Below the pieces are notes generated by a model, which ran no database searches, had not been told where the DNA came from, and saw only the letters and a list, made by a program, of their open reading frames with translations. From CAWHNT01 sp963830775 (GTDB taxonomy: Bacteria; Pseudomonadota; Alphaproteobacteria; Geminicoccales; Geminicoccaceae), in the NCBI GenBank assembly GCA_963830775.1, contig CAWHNT010000047.1, positions 62,001 through 126,000 on the forward strand: DNA of 64,000 bases, given 5' to 3'. This document shows, piece by piece, positions 40,704 through 48,399 of the stretch. Each line of letters opens with the position of its first letter. Position 1 is the first letter of the stretch. A program made the position numbers and the translations under genes.

Positions 40704-41258
40704 TCAGGCGGCGTGCTTCCACTTGATCGAGCAGCCCATGCTCGGCACCTGCTCCTTCGGCCCCTGGCCCGTCTCGGCCACCTGCCGCATCGCCTCGAAC
40801 AGCTCGCGCCGGGCGTTGGGCGCCTGGTCGCGCTTCGACTCGTCCAGCCGGCCACGATACTGCAACCCGAGCCCGGCATCGTAGCCGAAGAAGTCGGGGG
40901 TGCAGACGGCACCGTAGGCGCGGGCGACCTCCTGGGTCTCGTCGTGGAGGTAGGGGAAGGGGAAGCGCTTCTCCTCCGCCCAGCGGCGCATGTTGTCGAA
41001 GCTGTCGGCGGGGTAGGCGGTGGCGTCGTTGCTGCTGATCGCGATGGTGGTGACGCCCAGGGCCTTGAGGTCGTTCGCATCGCGGATCAGGCGGTCGATC
41101 ACGGCCTTCACGTAGGGGCAGTGGTTGCACATGAAGACGATCAGCGTGCCGTTCGGGCCCTTGAGGTCGGAGAGGCTGTAGGTGCGGCCGTCGGTTGCCG
41201 GAAGCGTGAAGTCATGCGCCTTCTCGCCGAAGTTGCAGACGGGGGGTGTGGCGGCCAA
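40704..41258 (-). CDS. Thioredoxin-like AhpC/TSA family protein
   Basis: About 184 residues with a redoxin fold. HDFTLPATDGRTYSLSDLKG leads to the active-site region IVFMCNHCPYVKAVIDRLI, a CxxC-like pair, then TTIAISSNDATAYPADSFDN and VCTPDFFGYDAGLGLQYRGR. Such proteins are common next to sugar or redox genes and are annotated thioredoxin family. The best start is TTG at 41258, preceded by AAGGAGGGAACC; longer forms from ATG 41288 or GTG 41309 lack a binding site. Divergent from the MFS gene. Confidence 0.85.
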   Translation of the reverse strand: MAATPPVCNFGEKAHDFTLPATDGRTYSLSDLKGPNGTLIVFMCNHCPYVKAVIDRLIRDANDLKALGVTTIAISSNDATAYPADSFDNMRRWAEEKRFPFPYLHDETQEVARAYGAVCTPDFFGYDAGLGLQYRGRLDESKRDQAPNARRELFEAMRQVAETGQGPKEQVPSMGCSIKWKHAA

Positions 41259-41343
41259 GGTTCCCTCCTTGATGAGCTTGGTGAGCATCCGGATGAGGCG
41301 GTGGAGCACGGAATGGGATCGTCCCTGATGTCGTCAGCCTGAG

Positions 41344-42627
41344 ATGGCGGTCCGGCAGGCTGTGGCAACGGGGAGGGCAGGCGGGCGGGGCCTGCTCGCC
41401 TGGGCGCTCTACGACTGGGCGGTCTCGCCCTTCTCCGTGATCGTGATCACCTTCGTCTTCCCGACCTACTTCGCCCGCGCGCTCGTGGGCGACGAGGTGG
41501 AGGGCACGGCCTTGTGGGGCTGGGCGATGACGGGCAGCGCCGTCCTGGTCGGCCTGCTCAGCCCGCCTTTGGGTGCGATCGTGGATGCGGGCGGGCGGCG
41601 CAAGCCGTGGCTGCTCGGGGCCACGGTCATCGGCGCTCTCGCCACGGCGGGCTTGTGGTGGGCGGAGCCTGCAGCGGCGGCGATCCCGCTCATGCTGCTC
41701 CTGGTGCTGGTGGCGAACACGGCGCTGGAGGTCGGCCAGACCTTCTACAACGCCATGCTGGCCGACCTCGCCCCCTCGGAACGGCTCGGGCGCTGGTCGG
41801 GCTGGGGCTGGGGGCTGGGCTATGCCAGCGGGATCGTGGTGCTGGTGCTGGCCCTGCTGTTCCTGATCCAGGCCGACCCGCCGCCCTTCGGGCTCGACAA
41901 GGCCGAGGCCGAGCAGGTGCGGATCCTGGGGCCGCTGCTGGCCTTGTGGCTGCTGGCCTTCTCGCTGCCCCTGTTCCTGCGCTGCCCCGACCGGCCGACG
42001 GTGCGGATCGGCGGGGGCGACGCCGTGCGGGCGGGCCTGCGCGACCTCGTGAAGACGCTGCGCGGGCTGCGGCACGAGCCGGTGCTGCTGCGCTTCCTGG
42101 TGGCTCGGCTGGTCTACAATGACGGGCTGAACACGCTCTTCGCCTTCGGCGGCATCTACGCCGCGGGCACGTTCGGGATGACGCTGGACGAGGTGATCCA
42201 GCTCGGGATCGCGCTCAACCTCACGGCCGGCCTGGGCGCCTTCCTGCTGGCGCAGCTCGACGACCGGCTGGGCTCGAAGCCCGTGATCCTGCTGGCGCTG
42301 GCGGGCCTGATCGTCGCCGGGACGGTGGCGCTGCTGGCGCAGGAGAAGGCGCTGTTCTGGATGGCGGCCCTGGCGCTGGGCTGCTTCGTCGGCCCGGCGC
42401 AGTCGGCGAGCCGGACCCTGATGGCCCGGCTGGCGCCCCCTGAGCGGCGGACCGAGCTGTTCGGGCTCTATGCGCTCACCGGCAAGATCACGGCCTTCCT
42501 GGGGCCGTTCCTTTTCGGCACCGCCACCTACCTCATGGGCACGCAGCGCGCCGGGATGGCGACGGTGCTGGTGATGTTCATTGCCGGTGCCCTCCTGCTG
42601 CTGCGGGTGCGCGAGCCCGGCCGCTGA
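41344..42627 (+). CDS. MFS transporter, UMF1/Atg22-like family
   Basis: A 427-residue carrier with about twelve hydrophobic helices. The family-specific start LLAWALYDWAVSPFSVIVIT followed by FVFPTYFARALVGD is typical of UMF1 (vacuole effluxer Atg22-like) proteins. Helix 4-5 shows NTALEVGQTFYNAMLADLAP and the central part LGRWSGWGWGLGYASGIVVL. The C-terminal half has LGCFVGPAQSASRTLMARLA. The substrate is unknown; eukaryotic relatives export amino acids. Intact frame. Confidence 0.88.
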   Translation: MAVRQAVATGRAGGRGLLAWALYDWAVSPFSVIVITFVFPTYFARALVGDEVEGTALWGWAMTGSAVLVGLLSPPLGAIVDAGGRRKPWLLGATVIGALATAGLWWAEPAAAAIPLMLLLVLVANTALEVGQTFYNAMLADLAPSERLGRWSGWGWGLGYASGIVVLVLALLFLIQADPPPFGLDKAEAEQVRILGPLLALWLLAFSLPLFLRCPDRPTVRIGGGDAVRAGLRDLVKTLRGLRHEPVLLRFLVARLVYNDGLNTLFAFGGIYAAGTFGMTLDEVIQLGIALNLTAGLGAFLLAQLDDRLGSKPVILLALAGLIVAGTVALLAQEKALFWMAALALGCFVGPAQSASRTLMARLAPPERRTELFGLYALTGKITAFLGPFLFGTATYLMGTQRAGMATVLVMFIAGALLLLRVREPGR

Positions 42628-42654
42628 GCTGACCAACAGCATGGGAGCCGTCCG

Positions 42655-44255
42655 ATGCGCGAGCGCTATGTCCTCACCCGCCGCGGCCTGATCGCGCGCA
42701 GCGCCCTCCTTGGCGGCGGGCTGCTGGCCGTCCCCTCCACCCGTGGCCGGGCGCAGGCCCCGGCAGCCTCGGGCCGTGTCACGGCACCCTACGGCGCCCA
42801 GGTCGGCGACGTCACGGGCGACCGGGCCATCCTCTGGAGCCGTGCCGACCGCGAGGCCAGGATGCTGGTCGAGCTCTCGACGAGCGAGAGCTTCGCCCGG
42901 AGCTGGACCGTGCAGGGGCCGGCAGCGCTCGAGGACACGGACTTCACGGCCAGGCTCGACCTGCAGGGCCTGCCCCCGGGCCAGCGCGTGTTCTACCGCG
43001 TGCGCTTCCTCGACCTGGGCGACCTCAGGACCGAGAGCGAGCCCGTCACCGGCAGCTTTGCGACCCCGCCCGGCGGCCGGGGTGCCGTGCGGTTCGTCTG
43101 GTCGGCCGACACGGTGGGGCAGGGCTGGGGCATCAACCCGGATTCGGCGGCATGCGGATCTACGAGACCATGCGCCAGGTCGAGCCGCAGTTCTTCATCC
43201 ACTCGGGCGACACGATCTACGCCGACGGGCCGGTCTACGCCGAGGCGCGCAACCAGGACGGCAGCACCTGGCTGGGGCCGGACGGCAAGCCCTGGCGCAA
43301 CCTGGTCATCGAGGAGAAGCAGAAGGTGGCGGAGAGCCTGCGCGAGTTCCGCGCGGCCTATGCCTACAACCTGATGGACGAGAACCTGCGGCGCTTCAAT
43401 GCGCAAGTCCCCATGTTCCCGCAATGGGACGACCATGAGGTCCTCAACAACTGGTACTGGGAAAAGCTGCTCAGCGGTGACAAGCGCTATACCGAGAAGC
43501 GGGTCTCGGTGCTGGCGTCACGGGCGAGCCGCGCCTTCCACGACTACATGCCGATACGGCAGGACCCGTTCGAGCGGGACCGGGTCTACAGCAGCTTCCG
43601 GTGGGGGCCTTCGCTCGAGGTCTTCAGGCTCGACATGCGCTCCTACCGGGCAGCCAACGGCGACAACCTCCAGCCGCAGCAGGGGCCGGAGACGCGCTTT
43701 CTGGGCCGCGACCAGATCCGCTGGCTGAAGCAGGCGCTGCTGGCCTCGGACGCGACCTGGAAGGTGATCGCGGCCGACATGCCGATCGGGGTCCTGGTCT
43801 TCGACAATTTCGTCGAGCGGCGGGGCTCGGAGGCGGTGGCGCAGGGCAACGGGCCGGCGCTGGGGCGCGAGCTGGAGATCGCCGAGCTCCTCACCTTCAT
43901 CCACCGGAACGGGATCAGGAACACGGTCTGGCTGACCGCGGACCTGCACTACACGGCAGCGCACCGCTACGACCCGAACCGGGCGCGGTACCAGGACTTC
44001 GCCCCGTTCTGGGAGTTCGTGAGCGGCCCGCTCAATGCCGGCACGTTCGGCCCCAACGAGCTCGACGACACGTTCGGGCCCGAGGCGGTGTTCGTGAAGG
44101 CGCCCGAGGCGGGCCAGGTGAACCTGCCGCCCAGTGCCGGCATGCAGTTCTTCGGCCAGGTCGACATCGACGGCACCAGCGAGGTCATGACCGTGCGGCT
44201 CAAGGACATCGCCGGAGCCACGCTGTTCACGCAGGAGCTGGTACCGGAGGTTTAG
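42655..44255 (+). pseudogene. phoD: PhoD-like alkaline phosphatase, one frameshift
   Basis: About 533 residues when joined. The ATG follows GGGAG. A Tat signal (LTRRGLIARSALLGGGLLA) precedes the PhoD N-terminal domain (APYGAQVGDVTGDRAILWSR). One base is gained or lost near 43150 between WSADTVGQGWGINPDS and GGMRIYETMRQVEPQFFIHS. The phosphatase part has IHSGDTIYADGPVYAE, FPQWDDHEVLNNWYWEKLL and WLTADLHYTAAHRYDP, the metal-binding blocks of calcium/iron PhoD enzymes. It would release phosphate from phosphodiesters outside the cytoplasm. Confidence 0.88.
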
Positions 44256-44261
44256 GGCGCG

Positions 44262-45001
44262 TCAGGGCGCCCGCGCGCGAGGCGTCGGCGGCTCGTCGGG
44301 GGCCGCGTTCTTCAAGAGGAGCAGGGCTTCGATGGCGCGGCTCTGGTAGTCGCTGAGGACGGGGTCGATGATGGCCGAGGCGAGCGGCGCTGCCGCTGCG
44401 GCGGCTCCGGCTCGGTGGCCGCTTCCTCCACGGGAGGAGCTTCATCCGCCGCCACGGCGGCGTGCACCGCCGCATGCTCCTGCTGCAGCTCGCCGCGCAG
44501 GCGGCTCTCCACCCGCTGCATCGTGCGCAGGTCGGGATCGTCGGACGGGCGAGGCGCACGCGGCGAGGGGCTGGGCGTGCGCGGGGCGGGGGCCGGCTGG
44601 GCGGCACGCCTGCTGGCGGCGATCACGCCGTCGGCCAGGGTCCGGGCCGGGTCCTTGCCCATCCGCTCCTGGAGCAGGATGAACATGGCTACCCGCACGT
44701 CGCCCAGCGCCGTGGCCTCCATCAGGAGGTGGCGGGCGAGCTGGGTCAGGATGCGGCGCTGCTCCTCCTCCGGCATGGCGTGGAGGGTGTTGTAGCCGTC
44801 GATGAGCGCCTTGAACTCGGGCTCGGCGACGAGGGTCTCGACGTCGGCCGGGACCATGCCCTCCAGCCGTGCCACCTGCTTGGGCGTGAGGCCCATGGAG
44901 AGCTTCTGGCCCATGCGGCGGTCACGGGCCGTGACCCGGGCGAAGGGGCGGTTCAGGCCCTTGCGGGTGGCGTAGTGGGCGGTGGCGAGCATCGGGCGCA
45001 T
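44262..45001 (-). CDS. Hypothetical protein with disordered middle
   Basis: Not recognised. About 246 residues. Residues 1-125 are helical and conserved-looking (GLTPKQVARLEGMVPADVET, MPEEEQRRILTQLARHLLME), followed by a Pro/Ala/Arg-rich linker and a short helical end. A frame change near 44395 is likely because another frame gives ASAIIDPVLSDYQSRAIEAL before a stop at 44262, while the uninterrupted frame ends in low-complexity sequence at 44312. It faces phoD tail to tail with 6 bp between stops. Confidence 0.55.
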
Positions 45002-45055
45002 GGCCGTGGCTTAGCGGAATGCCGGCCGTGATGCAAGGAATATAATCCGGTTAGG

Positions 45056-45193
45056 TTACACGGGCCCGGTCAGCCGGACGCTGGCGGGGTCGCTGTAGAC
45101 CTCGGCCGAGCTCCAGCGGAGGCTGCCCAGGGCATAGTGGGCGCCGGTGGCGATGATGGCGGCGGCGAGGACGCCCAGGATGAAGGCTCTCAT
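45056..45193 (-). CDS. 45-residue single-pass membrane protein in the formate dehydrogenase operon
   Basis: A short ORF whose ATG overlaps the stop of the WD40-cytochrome c gene by 4 bp (ATGA). It begins MRAFILGVLAAAIIATGAHY, one membrane helix with a small basic start, and continues LGSLRWSSAEVYSDPASVRL with a short polar tail. The coupling and codon use support a real gene. No family recognised; probably a small subunit or stabiliser of the membrane-bound complex (inference). Confidence 0.6.
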   Translation of the reverse strand: MRAFILGVLAAAIIATGAHYALGSLRWSSAEVYSDPASVRLTGPV

Positions 45194-46467
45194 GGCTTGG
45201 CTCCCTTGGCTCCGGTGCCGGTCGGGGCCGTTGCCGTCTTGAGGAAGGCGATCAGGGCCGCACGCTCGGCGGGGTCGGGCAACCGCTGCAGCGGCATCTT
45301 CGAGCCGGGGGTGAAGCTGTCGGGACCCTGCTCGAAGAGGCGGGCGACGGTTTCCTCGGTCCAGATGATGTCACTTCGCGACAGCGCGCGCGAGTAGGTG
45401 TAGCCGGGCAGGCTGCCGGCGCGGCGGCCGAAGAGGGCGTGCAGGGTGGGGCCGGCGCGGTTGCCGCCATCGGGCTCCAGCGTGTGGCAGGCGACGCAGC
45501 GCCGGAAGAGGGCGGCACCCTCGGCAGCGGCGTGGGCGGGCTCGGACGTGGCGTCCAGCGGGTCGGCATCCGGGACCGACCAGCGGCGGATCAGGCCGTC
45601 GGCGCCGCCGGAGAGGAGCTCCCTGCCGTCGGGGCGGAAGGCCAGGGACCAGACCGGGCCGGCGTGGGCGCGGCGGATGTGGAGCGCCTGGCGGTCGGCC
45701 ACGCGCCAGAGGATGAGCTGGCCGTCGACCGCACCGCTGGCGAGCCAGGTGCCGTCGGGCGACAGGGCGGCGGCGCTGACCGGCTTGTCGTGGCCGGCAA
45801 GCTCGCCGCGCGGCTCGCCGGTGGCGGCGTCCCACAGGCGGACGGAGCGGTCGATGCTGGCGGTGGCGACCAGGTCGCCGGCGGTGGCGATGGCGGTAAT
45901 GCCCAGCGGGTGGGCTGCCCATGCCCGCAAGGGGGCAAGGTCGGCGGCGCGCCAGAGGGCCATCCGGCCGGCATGGCCGGCGGCGACGAGCGTGCCGGCC
46001 GCGGTGAAGGCCACGGCGTTGATGCGCTCGCCCGGCAGCTCGACCAGGCCGGCCGGGGCGGCACGGGCGAGGTCGACCAGATAGAGCTTGCCGTCCCAGC
46101 CGGCGGCGGCGGCCTGCTTCTGGTCGGGTGCCACGGCAATGGCGGCGAGCTTGGTGCCCAGCGCGAGGCGGCGGGTTTCCTGGCGGGTGGTGAGGTCCCA
46201 GAGGATGAGGAGGCCGTCATCGCCGACCGAGAGGGCGGTGCGGCCGTCACGGGTGACGGCGACGCCGCCGACCGGGCCTTCGTGGCCGATCAGGCGGGCG
46301 GTGGCGGTCCGAGCCTCCGTATCCCAGAGCATGACGCTGTAGTCGAAGCTGCCGCTGACCACGAGGCCTGGGCCTGTGGCCAGGGCACGGACGGCGCCGC
46401 CGTGGCCTCCCAGCTCCGCTCGTGCCGGTGCGACCAGCAGCAGGAGGAAGAAGGCCGCCAGCCGCAG
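45190..46467 (-). CDS. WD40 beta-propeller fused to C-terminal cytochrome c
   Basis: About 425 residues. A signal peptide (LAAFFLLLLVAPARA) is followed by some seven WD40 blades, for example GHEGPVGGVAVTRDGRTALS, VSAAALSPDGTWLASGAVDG and VWSLAFRPDGRELLSGGADG. From about residue 330 a class I cytochrome c begins, with the heme motif CVACH and an axial Met in GSKMPLQRLPDPAERAALIA. The start is uncertain: the previous gene stops 6 bp upstream and the first usable codon is CTG at 46467. Located directly after the dehydrogenase gamma subunit, so it may carry electrons from or to it in the periplasm. Confidence 0.82.
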   Translation of the reverse strand: MRLAAFFLLLLVAPARAELGGHGGAVRALATGPGLVVSGSFDYSVMLWDTEARTATARLIGHEGPVGGVAVTRDGRTALSVGDDGLLILWDLTTRQETRRLALGTKLAAIAVAPDQKQAAAAGWDGKLYLVDLARAAPAGLVELPGERINAVAFTAAGTLVAAGHAGRMALWRAADLAPLRAWAAHPLGITAIATAGDLVATASIDRSVRLWDAATGEPRGELAGHDKPVSAAALSPDGTWLASGAVDGQLILWRVADRQALHIRRAHAGPVWSLAFRPDGRELLSGGADGLIRRWSVPDADPLDATSEPAHAAAEGAALFRRCVACHTLEPDGGNRAGPTLHALFGRRAGSLPGYTYSRALSRSDIIWTEETVARLFEQGPDSFTPGSKMPLQRLPDPAERAALIAFLKTATAPTGTGAKGAKP

Positions 46468-46472
46468 GGCTG

Positions 46473-47537
46473 CTACTCCGCGGGCGCGCGCTTCGCCTCG
46501 ACCTCGTCGGCCCAGATCGAGTGGTGCTCGCGGGCCCAGTTCAGATCGACCCGGCCCGAGCCCATGGCGTCGAAGGCGCCCTCCATGCCGAGCGTGCCGA
46601 TATAGATGTGGCCGATGATGACGACGGTGAGGAGGACGCCCACCGCACCGTGCCAGAGCGAAGCCAGCTGCAGCTCGGCCACGGGCGAGAGCTCGGTCGG
46701 CACGGGCAGGCCCAGGCCGCCCAGCAGGCCGAAAGTGTCGGAGAAGAGCTCGAAGCGGAAGGGGAAGAGGAGCTCGATCCCGGAGAGGGTGAGGCTCAGG
46801 CCCAAGAGCACCACGGCCCAGAAGACGATCTTCTGGCCGAAGTTGAACTTCGAGGCCGGCGGATGGCCGCCGCCGAAGAAGCCGCCGCCCTTCATGATCC
46901 AGGTGAGGTCGTGCCGGTTCGGCAGGTTGTAGCGGATCCAGAGCACGAACATCATGACGATGCCGAGGATGAAGCCGAAGGCCAGGTAGTTGTGCAGGTA
47001 TTTGCCGGTCATGGTGATGTCGGCGTAGAGGTCCTTGCCGATGAGCGGCAGGAGGAGCTGGCGGCCGAACATCAGGTTGAGGCCGGTGAGCGCCAGGACG
47101 ATGAAGCAGACCGCGGTCATCCAGTGGGTGAAGCGCTCGATCTCGTTGAAGCGGCGGATCCGGACGCCGGCGCGGCCTTCCTCGATCCGGATGCGGCCGC
47201 GGAGCGCGAAGAAGAGGGCCAGGAGGGCCAGGATGCCGAGGATGGCGTAGGCCGAGTAGCGCGGGTAGGGGCCGTTGCGGACAAGGCGCCAGCTCTCGCC
47301 GCCGGACTGGATCAGCGTGCCGGCCATCGGCTTGGGCAGGGTGTTGAAGCCCTCCTCGCCGCGCTTGATGTCGCGCCAGATGTCCGACGGCGCGCGGCTG
47401 CGGCCCAGCTCCTGCACGCCCTGCGGCTGCTCGCCCGGTGCCGGCGGCGGCAGGTCCTGCTGGGCCAGGACCGGGGTGAAGGCGGCAAGCAGGAGCGTGA
47501 GCAGCCCGGCCAGCCACACGGTTCGTAGTCTCGTCAC
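46473..47537 (-). CDS. fdhC: Formate dehydrogenase gamma subunit, cytochrome b556
   Basis: A 354-residue membrane subunit starting with GTG. A signal peptide (LLAAFTPVLA) and a periplasmic N-terminal stretch precede helices with heme-ligand histidines: RFNEIERFTHWMTAVCFIVL, TGKYLHNYLAFGFILGIVMM and LASLWHGAVGVLLTVVIIGH. This long N-terminal form is typical of proteobacterial FDH gamma subunits that anchor the catalytic subunits and pass electrons to quinone. Follows the small membrane protein gene by 15 bp. Confidence 0.93.
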   Translation of the reverse strand: MTRLRTVWLAGLLTLLLAAFTPVLAQQDLPPPAPGEQPQGVQELGRSRAPSDIWRDIKRGEEGFNTLPKPMAGTLIQSGGESWRLVRNGPYPRYSAYAILGILALLALFFALRGRIRIEEGRAGVRIRRFNEIERFTHWMTAVCFIVLALTGLNLMFGRQLLLPLIGKDLYADITMTGKYLHNYLAFGFILGIVMMFVLWIRYNLPNRHDLTWIMKGGGFFGGGHPPASKFNFGQKIVFWAVVLLGLSLTLSGIELLFPFRFELFSDTFGLLGGLGLPVPTELSPVAELQLASLWHGAVGVLLTVVIIGHIYIGTLGMEGAFDAMGSGRVDLNWAREHHSIWADEVEAKRAPAE

Positions 47538-47552
47538 CTGCCGCCCCCCAGC

Positions 47553-47780
47553 TCAGAACCCTTGCGAGCGCGCCCTCTGCTCCAGCGCGTCGACCTGCTC
47601 CCCGCCCAGCGGCCGGTCCGGGCGCCCCTCATAGCCGTCATGGTCGTAGAGGATCGGCTGGTCCTCGGTCTCGGCGTTGCCGAACGAGACGTGGGTGTAG
47701 GCGTACCAGACCGCCCCGGCCACGAGCACCAGAACCAGAAGCCTCAGGATCCACTCGCCGGCACCGGCCCTGCTTGCCAT
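47553..47780 (-). CDS. Small membrane protein between FDH beta and gamma genes
   Basis: A 75-residue ORF. Residues 10-30 (WILRLLVLVLVAGAVWYAYT) form one membrane helix; the rest is acidic and ends EQVDALEQRARSQGF. It starts 7 bp after the beta subunit stop and ends 15 bp before gamma. The beta subunit of this family lacks its own membrane anchor here, so this small protein may supply an anchoring helix (inference). No family name assigned. Confidence 0.7.
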   Translation of the reverse strand: MASRAGAGEWILRLLVLVLVAGAVWYAYTHVSFGNAETEDQPILYDHDGYEGRPDRPLGGEQVDALEQRARSQGF

Positions 47781-47787
47781 CGACGGC

Positions 47788-48385
47788 TCAGGCTCCGCTC
47801 TTGACCTGGTAGGCGGTGCCCCAGCCCCAGGCACCCGAGCCGAAGCCGCGCTGGACGACCCGCTCGCGGTAGATGGTCGAGATCACGTCGCTGTCGCCGG
47901 CAAGCAGCGCCTTGGTCGAGCACATCTCGGCGCACGAGCGGGAGCTTGCCTTCGGCAAGGCGGTTGCGGCCGTACTTCACGAACTCGGCCTCGGTATTGT
48001 CGTCCTCCGGGCCGCCGGCGCAGAAGGTGCACTTGTCCATCTTGCCGCGGGTGCCGAAATTGCCGGCCTGCGGGTATTGCGGGGCGCCGAACGGGCAGGC
48101 GTAGAAGCAGTAGCCGCAGCCGATGCACAGGTCCTTGCTGTGCAGCACCACGCCCTGCTCGGTCTGGTAGAAGCAGTCGACCGGGCAGACCGCCATGCAG
48201 GGCGGGTCCGAGCAGTGCATGCAGGCAACCGAGATCGACTTCTCGCCCGGCAGGCCGTCATCCATGGTGACGACCCGGCGCCGGTTGATGCCCCAGGGCA
48301 CCTCGTGCTCGTTCTTGCAGGCGGTGACACAGGCGTTGCACTCGATGCAGCGCTCGGCGTCACAGAGGAACTTCATGCGGGCCAT
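47788..48385 (-). CDS. fdhB: Formate dehydrogenase beta subunit (four [4Fe-4S] ferredoxin-like)
   Basis: About 199 residues. Ferredoxin motifs are CIECNACVTACKNEHE, CMHCSDPPCMAVCPVD, CIGCGYCFYACPFG and CTFCAGG, four clusters in total as in FDH3 beta subunits. A frame change near 47935 is likely: one frame ends in low-complexity sequence, the other gives CAEMCSTKALLAGDSDVIS and YRERVVQRGFGSGAWGWGTA, the usual family end, stopping at 47788. AGGGGGAG precedes the ATG. It links the molybdenum subunit to the cytochrome b. Confidence 0.92.
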
Positions 48386-48399
48386 GGTTCAGCTCCCCC

